Assembly (NCBI GenBank): GCA_900767325.1
Contig: CAAFYT010000022.1
Location: 1 to 11,466, forward strand
Reading direction: 5' to 3'
Source of the DNA: Kiritimatiellia bacterium
Lineage (GTDB): Bacteria > Verrucomicrobiota > Kiritimatiellia > RFP12 > UBA1067
DNA: 11,466 bases
Each line of letters starts with the position of its first letter. Positions within the stretch are counted from its first letter, which is position 1. This document shows positions 1 through 5,978 of the stretch, one piece after another. The notes under the pieces are model-generated. The model saw only the letters and a list, made by a program, of their open reading frames with translations, ran no database searches and was not told where the DNA came from. A program made the translations under genes and the position numbers.

Positions 1-32
1 CTGACCTTCCGTCCCAATTTTGCTCGCAGTCC

Positions 33-78
33 AAGCCCCCTTTGGTGTAAAAGCCATCGGGGGCTTTCGTTGTTTTGG
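33..78 (+). terminator. Rho-independent terminator-like hairpin, probably for a plus-strand gene left of the window
   Basis: An 8-bp perfect stem pairs AAGCCCCC (33-40) with GGGGGCTT (59-66). Past a 2x2 internal loop it continues with TGG (43-45) pairing CCA (54-56), leaving an 8-base apical loop. On the plus strand the stem is followed by TTTCGTTGTTTT, a T-rich tail. On the minus strand the stem is followed by a mixed sequence, so plus-strand termination fits better. It lies about 50 bases beyond the stop of the metallophosphoesterase gene and may weakly stop that operon as well. The plus-strand gene it would serve is not in the window. Confidence 0.6.
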
Positions 79-117
79 ACTCCGTCCGCTACAAATTTGA
101 CCGCGCGACAAAGAACA

Positions 118-1215
118 CTACCGCTCTCTCGGCTTCTCAAGAGTGATGAGGGTGATCTCCGACGGATTGAAGTAGCGAAGCTGAAAGCCCGCCCACTGTC
201 CACACCCGGGGCTGACGTAAAGGCAGCCCTTCTCTCCGATCTTGTACGCACCGTGCGTCCAGCCGCCATTCGCCTTCGCCACCAGCCGGCGAATGAGCGG
301 CGCAATACCGCCGTGCGTATGGCCCGAAAGCTGGAGACGCACGCCATAGTAGCGCGCATTGATCTCGGCCCATCCTGGACGATGCTGCAAAAGCACGCGA
401 AACTCCCCATTCGTTGCAGCGGCGAACGCCTCGCCCGGATCGGGGAGCGCCAAGCGCTCGCGCATGCAGCCCATCGCGTCCGGCACACCCGCCACCGCCA
501 GACCCGGACGCGGAAAGACGCACTCGTTCATCAGGAAGCGGATGGGGGTCTTGTCGTAGAACTCGCGCTTCCACTCGCGGAAATCGAAGTAGTGCTCGTG
601 GTTGCCCGTGCAGGCGAGAACGCCGTCCTTCGCCTTCAGCTCCGCCAAGGGCGCGATGAATTCGCGCCGCGAGGCGAAGAAGCCGTCCACATTGTCGCCC
701 GTGATGCAGATGAGGTCGGGCTCGAGCGCGTTGACCGAATCGACGATCGCCTGCGTGCGCGCACGACGCGCGACGCTGGAGCAATGGAGGTCGGCGAGCT
801 GCACGATGCGATAGCCCGAAAGTCCGTCCGGCAGATCGGCATAGGAGAGAACGACCTCGTGAACGCGCGGCAGCGCAATTCCGTTGTAAAGCCCCCAGAA
901 CGCGACAGCGAGCGCGAGAAGCGGCAAGAGGAACGCCTTGGAGCGAAAGCGGAACGGCCAGGCGAGAATCGCGAGCGGCAGGAGCGCCAACGCCCCGTAG
1001 TAGGCCAGGTCCCACGTCCAGAGCAGCGGCGCGGGAACGTCCGGCGCGAAGGCGTTGCCGAAGAACGCGTCGAGCGCGAGGAACTTGGCCGAGGCGAGGA
1101 GGAGCGCCGCGAGGAAAAGCGCCTCGTGGCGTACGCGGAGCTTCAGCGGCTTCACGAACACGAAGAACGTGAGGAAGGCGACGGCGAGCGGAACATAGAT
1201 GAACAGCGTCTTCAT
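118..1215 (-). CDS. Membrane-anchored metallophosphoesterase (calcineurin-like, YkuE/YaeI type)
   Basis: This is a 365-residue protein. The N-terminal third holds about four hydrophobic segments (near residues 5-21, 32-50, 66-87 and 94-113), followed by a calcineurin-like phosphoesterase domain. The metal-binding motifs are in order: DLH at 142-144, GDN at 173-175, GNHEH at 204-208, QH at 277-278 and GHTHGG at 298-303, so the dinuclear metal site looks complete. The family splits phosphate esters; YaeI/YkuE-type members are linked to lipid or envelope phosphates, but the substrate here is unknown. The start chosen is the ATG at 1215, because the same frame upstream encodes only non-homologous sequence antisense-like in composition and the ATG overlaps the rsgA stop as ATGA. 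No Shine-Dalgarno is visible, so translational coupling to rsgA is likely. It is the last gene of the cluster. The family is sure, the substrate is not. Confidence 0.9.
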   Translation of the reverse strand: MKTLFIYVPLAVAFLTFFVFVKPLKLRVRHEALFLAALLLASAKFLALDAFFGNAFAPDVPAPLLWTWDLAYYGALALLPLAILAWPFRFRSKAFLLPLLALAVAFWGLYNGIALPRVHEVVLSYADLPDGLSGYRIVQLADLHCSSVARRARTQAIVDSVNALEPDLICITGDNVDGFFASRREFIAPLAELKAKDGVLACTGNHEHYFDFREWKREFYDKTPIRFLMNECVFPRPGLAVAGVPDAMGCMRERLALPDPGEAFAAATNGEFRVLLQHRPGWAEINARYYGVRLQLSGHTHGGIAPLIRRLVAKANGGWTHGAYKIGEKGCLYVSPGCGQWAGFQLRYFNPSEITLITLEKPRER

Positions 1216-2006
1216 TTGCGGTAGCGATGCGTGGCCTCGCCCTTGACGAGCCGTTCCTCCGTCTCGCCGACGCGCCCGATCTCGCGGATGCCGGGCGTAT
1301 CGACGACCATCGCGCCCGAGGGCAGCATGATCAGCTCGCGCGAGGTCGTGGTGTGGCGGCCCTTGCCGCTCCACTCCTGTATCTCCTGCGTCCGCTGCCA
1401 CTCCGCGCCGGCGAGCGCGTTCACGAGAGTCGACTTCCCGACGCCCGAGGAGCCGATGAGGGCGATCGTCCGGCGCGGCTTGAGATAGCGCGCGAGACGG
1501 TCGAGCCCCTGGCCCGTCAGCGCCGAGATCTCGATCGCGGGAACATTCGGGCGCGGACGGTCGGATGCGCCGGGAAGATCGCTCTTCGTCAGCAGCACGA
1601 CGCTCTCCGCGCACCCCATTCCCTCCGTCAGCGCCAGATAGCGCTCGAGGCGCGGCAGGGAGAGATTCTCGTTCAGCGACAGCATGATGAAGAGCGTATC
1701 GAAGTTCACCGCCAGCGTCTGCGCCTTACGCCGCGCCGTGGGATCCTTGCGCTCGAAGTGCGAGAAGCGCGGCAGAACCTCGAGAATCATCGACTCGCCC
1801 TGCGCGTTGTAGCGGAAGCGCACGTAATCGCCCGTCATGGGACGAAGCGCATCGGCGCCGATGAACGCGCTCTTCTTCTTCCGCGCCAGAACCTCCCCTT
1901 CCGCCTCGTTGCAGACGAGATGGTAGTAGTCGCCGTGCGCCGAGACGATCCGCGCGAGGGCGGGCTCGACGGCGCCGGACCAGCCGAACCTCTCGAGACG
2001 CGTCAT
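1212..2006 (-). CDS. rsgA: Ribosome small-subunit-dependent GTPase A (RsgA/YjeQ), lacking the C-terminal zinc domain
   Basis: This 264-residue circularly permuted GTPase would act in late 30S ribosome maturation. An OB-fold-like N-terminus (about 15-80) is followed by the permuted motifs: G4 TKSD at 140-143, G5 SAL at 161-163, G1 GSSGVGKST at 185-193, G2 GKGRHTTT at 214-221 and G3 DTPG at 236-239. The order G4-G5-G1-G2-G3 is diagnostic of RsgA. The protein ends only 25 residues after G3 (tail RVGETEERLVKGEATHRYRK). Family members usually run to about 290-350 residues, with a Cys/His zinc knuckle after G3. The only Cys here are residues 32 and 132, both before G1. No knuckle appears in another frame downstream, where the next gene begins with an ordinary membrane segment. 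The start overlaps the upstream stop as ATGA (2003-2006), and the stop overlaps the next ATG (1212-1215). The family call is firm; whether it works as a normal RsgA is open. Confidence 0.92.
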   Translation of the reverse strand: MTRLERFGWSGAVEPALARIVSAHGDYYHLVCNEAEGEVLARKKKSAFIGADALRPMTGDYVRFRYNAQGESMILEVLPRFSHFERKDPTARRKAQTLAVNFDTLFIMLSLNENLSLPRLERYLALTEGMGCAESVVLLTKSDLPGASDRPRPNVPAIEISALTGQGLDRLARYLKPRRTIALIGSSGVGKSTLVNALAGAEWQRTQEIQEWSGKGRHTTTSRELIMLPSGAMVVDTPGIREIGRVGETEERLVKGEATHRYRK

Positions 2007-2365
2007 GCCTGATAGGGGGCGAGGAACGCCTCCTTGAAGTCGTAGCCGCCGACGAACGATTCGCTCGAATCGGAATCGTCGCGCTTGATGCGCGAGGAGT
2101 CGGCGAGGTTGAACATCATCTCGCCGATGTCCTCGGTGCACGACAGCCCCCACTCGGTGAGCACCGTGTAGGTCAGCGGCCCGAACTGGTCGAGCGCGCG
2201 CTCCTTGAATTCGTCCAGAACGTCCGCGGCGGTGAAATGTCCCCGTCGGGCCGAGGAGATGTAACCGATGCAGTCCATCAGGAGCGTGTAGGCCCGCGCA
2301 TTATAGCGCGAATCCCTCGAGAGGATGTCCGCGAAGTCGTCCGCGTTGAAGTCGAGTTCGTCCAT
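2003..2365 (-). CDS. Minf_1886 family protein (TIGR04138, Planctomycetes/Verrucomicrobia-restricted), function unknown
   Basis: This is a small acidic 120-residue protein with no signal peptide or membrane segment. Recognisable family features are the block around ALDQFGPLTYTVLTEWG (57-73), then TEDIGEMMFNL (78-88) and a C-terminal GGYDFKEAF (106-114). I know this family as conserved and uncharacterised, found mainly in planctomycetes and verrucomicrobia, so it is the best taxonomic marker in the window. No biochemical role can be given. It begins 7 bases after the stop of the MOP membrane protein and overlaps rsgA by ATGA, so it is probably co-translated with rsgA. An extended -10 box (2372-2380) sits directly before its start and no Shine-Dalgarno is in range, so it may be read from a leaderless transcript. 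Family assignment is from memory of the motif block. Confidence 0.85.
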   Translation of the reverse strand: MDELDFNADDFADILSRDSRYNARAYTLLMDCIGYISSARRGHFTAADVLDEFKERALDQFGPLTYTVLTEWGLSCTEDIGEMMFNLADSSRIKRDDSDSSESFVGGYDFKEAFLAPYQA

Positions 2366-2371
2366 GGGGTT

Positions 2372-2380
2372 ATTATACCA
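2372..2380 (-). promoter_or_regulatory. Extended -10 promoter element before the Minf_1886-family gene
   Basis: The minus strand reads TGGTATAAT, an exact extended -10 (TGnTATAAT), overlapping the TAA stop of the upstream membrane-protein gene (2373-2375). Six bases separate the hexamer from the ATG at 2365, so the expected start of transcription falls on the A of the ATG, giving a leaderless mRNA. No good -35 hexamer lies 16-18 bases upstream, which an extended -10 can tolerate. There is no Shine-Dalgarno next to the start. Promoter activity is an inference from the sequence. Confidence 0.5.
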
Positions 2381-3698
2381 TTTTCTCCCGTCCGAAGTGG
2401 AGGGCGGCGTAGACGGTCGCCGTGACGCAGACGGGCGCGATGAAGATCGCCGTGACCGCCATCACCCAGCCACGGCAGCCCGTGGGCAGGAGGATGGCGC
2501 AGACGATGAAGAGCGAAACCGTGTAGGCGATCTGGCCCGCCATGAGCGCCTTGGGGCGCTTGCGCGCGGCGGCGATGCCCTCGATGCGCGCGCGCACGGC
2601 CTGGATGACGGCGATCAGCGAGTAGATGCCGATCACCGATTCGGCGGTTCCGAGGATGCGCGGCGGCACGTTCTGGAAGACGCCGAAGTACCAGTCGCCC
2701 ACGAGGGGCGTGGCGAAGAGAAGCGGTATGACGCCCAGGAGAAGCCCCGAGACGACCGCATAGACGAGCAGCCGCCGGTCGCCGGGGTATTCGGGCTGGA
2801 ACTTCACCGAGACGGTCTGGAGCTTGAGCGCGGCGAAGGCGATCGGGTTCGCGACGCCGAGCGTGACGTAGTGGATCGCGAGCATGTCGGCGGAGGAGGC
2901 CGTGCGCGCCACGAACGCGGCGATGACGAGCGGCGAACAGGCCAGGAGGAAGCCGCCGAGCGCGAGCGGCAACGTGAAGCGGAACTGCTCGAGCGTCAGC
3001 GCGAGGAACTCCTTCGGCGAAAGCGCCGCCTGCGCGGACGCGATGAACGTGCCTTCGAGCTCCCGCACGTAGCGTCGCGCGTAGAGCCAGGTCACGACGA
3101 ACTCGACCCACACGCCGAACGTGAGCGCGAAAAGCCCCCACCACGGCCCGACGAGCCCGACGCGCGGAAACACCACCGAGAACGCAAGCGTGACCGCGAT
3201 GCGCAGGAGCGTCGCGTTGTTCGACTTGCCCGACTCGAGGTTGTTGAACAGCACCACCATCGGCACATTGCGGCAGAAGAAGCCCATGTTCATCACCGCG
3301 CCGAAGAGGAGCGTCCAGCGCGAGATCTCGGCGAGCTCCTTCGGCAGGGCGAAGAAGCCCTCGAAGATCCAGCCGGCGAACGGCGGCAGAACCGGCACGC
3401 ATTGGAGCGCCAGGAGGAACGCCATCATGATCGCGTTCAGCCGCTTGAACGAGACGTAGCCGTACCAGGTCTTGGCGAACACGAGGCCCGTCGTCACCAG
3501 TCCCGCGCCGAGGGAGCCGATCATGAACATGATCATCTGCCCCTGGCTGAAGGCCGTGAGCGCGTTCACGCCGTATTCGCCGTGCGTGACGATTCCGGCC
3601 ACGAGCGGATACGAAAGCGACTGCGAAAAGCCCTGCAGCAGCAGGGGAATGTAGAAGCGCGTCACGCGGCCGACGCCGAATTTCGGGTCTTCGATCAT
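2373..3698 (-). CDS. Polytopic membrane protein of the MOP flippase superfamily (MATE/ANKH-like)
   Basis: This 441-residue protein is nearly all hydrophobic, with about 12 predicted membrane segments in two related halves. The first half opens with RFYIPLLLQGFSQSL (14-28) and the second with FRFTLPLALGGFLLA (239-253), a repeat typical of the multidrug/oligosaccharidyl-lipid/polysaccharide (MOP) superfamily. Overall texture reminds me of bacterial relatives of the progressive ankylosis protein ANKH, but I cannot separate that from MATE or a lipid-linked sugar flippase by eye. The start is the ATG at 3698, overlapping the stop of the upstream GHL10 gene as ATGA. The frame is open much further upstream, but only as a shadow of that gene. 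Translational coupling with a secreted glycosidase-like protein suggests an envelope or exported-glycan role. The stop TAA lies inside the -10 box of the next gene. Superfamily fairly sure, substrate unknown. Confidence 0.75.
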   Translation of the reverse strand: MIEDPKFGVGRVTRFYIPLLLQGFSQSLSYPLVAGIVTHGEYGVNALTAFSQGQMIMFMIGSLGAGLVTTGLVFAKTWYGYVSFKRLNAIMMAFLLALQCVPVLPPFAGWIFEGFFALPKELAEISRWTLLFGAVMNMGFFCRNVPMVVLFNNLESGKSNNATLLRIAVTLAFSVVFPRVGLVGPWWGLFALTFGVWVEFVVTWLYARRYVRELEGTFIASAQAALSPKEFLALTLEQFRFTLPLALGGFLLACSPLVIAAFVARTASSADMLAIHYVTLGVANPIAFAALKLQTVSVKFQPEYPGDRRLLVYAVVSGLLLGVIPLLFATPLVGDWYFGVFQNVPPRILGTAESVIGIYSLIAVIQAVRARIEGIAAARKRPKALMAGQIAYTVSLFIVCAILLPTGCRGWVMAVTAIFIAPVCVTATVYAALHFGREKMV

Positions 3699-5278
3699 TT
3701 CGACCACATCCCCAGTCCGAGATACGGCAGGATCGCCTTCTCCAGCGTGGCGTCGAGATCGAAGAGCGCTTCCCCGGCGAAGCCGTAGCGACGCACCAGG
3801 CCGATCTGCTCCATCACGCCCATCGCGTCGAGACGCGACTCGTTCGCCGTCACGCCGATGCCGACGATCGTCTTGCGGGCGCGGAACTTCGTCGAGGCCT
3901 GCTGCCGGAGCAGGTCCTCGAAGCGGGCGTTCGACTCCATGTAGTCCATCGGCACGACGTAGTCGACGATGCCCATGTCCGTCCAGCCGAGCCAGTCCTG
4001 ACCGACCGAGGCGATGCACTGCGGGTAGCGTCCGTAGACGGCGGTCGTGAGCCATTTCGGACGCTTCACCCGGCGCCGCGCCTCCGCCACGAACTGCGAG
4101 ATCACGCCGGCGGCATTCTTCGGCTTCGCCGCCGCATCGCCCCAACGGACGAAATCGAGGTGCACGCCGGCGATCGCGTATTTCGTCTGGAGCTCCTCGA
4201 TCGCAAGCAGCACATGCCGCCGCACCTCGGGATTCGCCGGGTCGAGGTAGTCCGTCAGCGCGCCGGCGGGAGTCTTGAGGCGCCAGCCGCGCTTCTGGAA
4301 ATCGGCGAGCACGGACGGCGCGGCGCGCGTGGCGGAGAAGCAGAGGAGCCACGCATGGACCCGGATCCCCGTGCCCTTGGCCGCGGCGAGGCAGGCGGCG
4401 AGCTGATCGCCCTCCTGCTCCAGCGTCTTCGACCGGGGCAGAACCGCGCTCGGATAGTTCGCGAAACCGGCTCCGCCCACGTTCACAAAGAGATCCGTCA
4501 CATGCGCCGCGCCCAGCGCCCTGAACGTCCGCGGCCAATCGCCCGGATAGAGTCCGTAGCCCGAATGATCCCACACCGCATGGATCTCGCCCTTCACGGG
4601 GCTTTGCCGCACGGCGAAGTCGCGCGCCTTCGCCTGACGCGCCGCCACGCGCGCGGCGTGCGCCCGGGGCGTCCAGAGCCGCGGCTCGACGCTCCCGACG
4701 AGCGCGCCCAGGAGCTGCGCCTTCAGGTCCTCGTCGCCATCGCCGAGCAGAACATGCGTCATCCAGAAGCCCGCGCCCGACGCGATCCAGGCCGGCTCGC
4801 CCGTCGACTTGCCCACGCGATCCGTCCAATACGCCAGCACGCGGGCGCTCCCGTTCGCCGGACGCGCCCGCTGCAGCACGGTCGAAGTCTGGCGAATCGA
4901 GGCCGGCAGCCCATCCGGGGCCTTGCCGACGAAGTTCATCGCGCTGAACTCGCCGGGATACGTCGCCGCGCGATAGCCGACCGGCTTCACGCCCATCAGT
5001 TCGCCCAATGCGGGCGAAGCGGAATAGAAGACCACGAGCTTTCCCCCGCGCGCACGGAAGTCGCGCAGGATCTTCATCTCGGACGGCGTGGGCGACTCGA
5101 AGCCCACGAGAAACGCCAGGCGCTCCTTCGCCAGGGCCGCGGCCATACCGGAGGGCGAAACGACCTGCGCCGCGACCGATTCCTCGGCAAGCCAACGCGA
5201 AAGATGCTGGGCAAGCGAGGTGTAGTAGCCCGGCGCGTGCGCCACGATCGAAACGGCGAGGAAGAGGCACTTAAGCAT
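3695..5278 (-). CDS. Secreted glycoside hydrolase-like protein, GHL10 family (PF02638-type TIM barrel)
   Basis: This is a 527-residue protein. Residues 1-15 form a short hydrophobic leader ending near AHA, a likely signal peptide, so it probably acts outside the cytoplasm. Residues about 20-195 look like a Rossmann/GATase-like alpha/beta domain (for example AFLVGFESPTPSEMKILRDF at 55-74). From about 230 follows a GHL10-type TIM barrel: GIRVHAWLLCF (304-314), YLDPANPEVRRHV (344-356), IAGVHLDFVRW (369-379) with D375 as candidate active-site acid, VVPMDYM (441-447) and GFAGEALFDLD (499-509). The family is related to YngK and acts on, or is predicted to act on, glycans; the substrate here is unknown. 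The ATG at 5278 is preceded by GGAAGG (5292-5287, spacing 8), the clearest ribosome binding site in the cluster. It overlaps trmD by 8 bases and the MOP gene by ATGA. Confidence 0.82.
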   Translation of the reverse strand: MLKCLFLAVSIVAHAPGYYTSLAQHLSRWLAEESVAAQVVSPSGMAAALAKERLAFLVGFESPTPSEMKILRDFRARGGKLVVFYSASPALGELMGVKPVGYRAATYPGEFSAMNFVGKAPDGLPASIRQTSTVLQRARPANGSARVLAYWTDRVGKSTGEPAWIASGAGFWMTHVLLGDGDEDLKAQLLGALVGSVEPRLWTPRAHAARVAARQAKARDFAVRQSPVKGEIHAVWDHSGYGLYPGDWPRTFRALGAAHVTDLFVNVGGAGFANYPSAVLPRSKTLEQEGDQLAACLAAAKGTGIRVHAWLLCFSATRAAPSVLADFQKRGWRLKTPAGALTDYLDPANPEVRRHVLLAIEELQTKYAIAGVHLDFVRWGDAAAKPKNAAGVISQFVAEARRRVKRPKWLTTAVYGRYPQCIASVGQDWLGWTDMGIVDYVVPMDYMESNARFEDLLRQQASTKFRARKTIVGIGVTANESRLDAMGVMEQIGLVRRYGFAGEALFDLDATLEKAILPYLGLGMWSK

Positions 5279-5960
5279 CTTCGCCGCCTTCCGAACGGGC
5301 CAGCAGATCGGGCCGACGCCGCGCCGTCAACTTTCGCGCCTCCGCCTTGCGCCAGGCCTCGATGCGCGCATGATCGCCCGACAGCAGGACCTCGGGAACC
5401 GTCAAGCCGCGAAATTCCGGCGGATGCGTGTACTGCGGGCCTTCGAGAAGCCCCTCCCGCGCGAAGCTCTCGGAAGACGTCGCGGCGATTCCCCCGCCCA
5501 ATGCGCCCGGCAGGAGGCGAACGATCGAATCGACCATCGCCGCCGCCGCCAACTCGCCGCCCGTCATCACGAAGTCGCCGAGCGAAAAGCTCTCGTCCGC
5601 CAAAGTCTCGATCCGCGCGTCGAAGCCCTCGTAATGCCCGCACATGAACGTCAGATGATCCAGACGGGAGAGCCGCTCCGCGTCGCCCTGGACGAATCGC
5701 CGCCCCGTCGGCGACGTCATGATCACGCGGGACGGCAACTGCGCCTCCACGGCCGCGAACCACGGCCCGCACGTCATCAGCATGCCCGGCCCGCCGCCAT
5801 ACGGCTTGTCATCGACCTTCCGCCACCGACCCTCGCCGTAGTCCCGCAGATCCACGATCCGGATCTCGCAGATCCCCTTCCGCGCGGCACGCGCCACGAT
5901 GGACTCGGTCAGGAATCCATTCAGCATCGCAGGTTGCACGGTAATGACGTCGATTCGCAT
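5271..5960 (-). CDS. trmD: tRNA (guanine-37-N1)-methyltransferase TrmD
   Basis: This 229-residue SPOUT methyltransferase transfers methyl from S-adenosylmethionine to N1 of G37 in tRNAs with G at position 36, preventing frameshifting. Signature blocks are present: DDKPYGGGPGML (50-61), MCGHYEGFDAR (106-116), SFSLGDFVMTGGEL (124-137, the knotted AdoMet loop), SIVRLLPG (145-152, matching E. coli R154) and LLEGPQYTHPPEFRGL (171-186), then VPEVLLSGDHARI (188-200). It is about 25 residues shorter than E. coli TrmD (255), mainly at the C-terminus. The catalytic Asp of the usual DSF motif (D169 in E. coli numbering) is replaced; the best aligned residue is E164 in SESF. It sits between feoB (10-base gap) and the GHL10 gene, away from the usual rpsP-rimM-rplS neighbours. 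No Shine-Dalgarno precedes the ATG, but an extended -10 box does. Confidence 0.95.
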   Translation of the reverse strand: MRIDVITVQPAMLNGFLTESIVARAARKGICEIRIVDLRDYGEGRWRKVDDKPYGGGPGMLMTCGPWFAAVEAQLPSRVIMTSPTGRRFVQGDAERLSRLDHLTFMCGHYEGFDARIETLADESFSLGDFVMTGGELAAAAMVDSIVRLLPGALGGGIAATSSESFAREGLLEGPQYTHPPEFRGLTVPEVLLSGDHARIEAWRKAEARKLTARRRPDLLARSEGGEDA

Positions 5961-5969
5961 GCAACCGGT

Positions 5970-5978
5970 ATTATATCA
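5970..5978 (-). promoter_or_regulatory. Extended -10 promoter element before trmD
   Basis: The minus strand reads TGATATAAT, an exact extended -10, overlapping the feoB stop TAA (5971-5973). Nine bases separate the hexamer from the trmD ATG at 5960, so a transcript would have only a 1 to 3 base leader. No convincing -35 is seen upstream. A 6-bp inverted repeat (GCAACC at 5961-5966 and GGTTGC at 5991-5996) brackets the element. The arrangement matches the one before the Minf_1886-family gene. Activity is inferred, not shown. Confidence 0.5.

Noticed and set aside
137..1015. A 292-codon minus-strand frame inside the metallophosphoesterase gene
   Set aside because: Arg/Ala-rich shadow of the real gene, whose metal-binding motifs lie in the other frame.
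900..1215. Possible frameshift that removed the RsgA zinc domain
   Set aside because: No Cys/His knuckle pattern is readable downstream in the other frames, and the region encodes ordinary membrane helices of the next gene.
2299..2310. A third exact TATAAT on the minus strand
   Set aside because: It forms the Tyr-Asn codons inside the Minf_1886-family gene, lacks the upstream TG and has no start codon of a gene nearby, so it is probably chance.
2325..3788. A 487-codon plus-strand open frame opposite the MOP membrane protein gene
   Set aside because: Low-complexity charged product, antisense to a gene with clear membrane segments and overlap-linked neighbours.
2373..5270. A 965-residue apparent fusion on the minus strand
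   Set aside because: The upstream 520 or so codons are a wrong-frame reading of the GHL10 gene. Only the part from the ATG at 3698 encodes a protein-like membrane sequence.
4160..5647. A 495-codon plus-strand open frame opposite the GHL10 gene and trmD
   Set aside because: It spans two real genes on the other strand and its product has no domain, only Arg-rich shadow composition.
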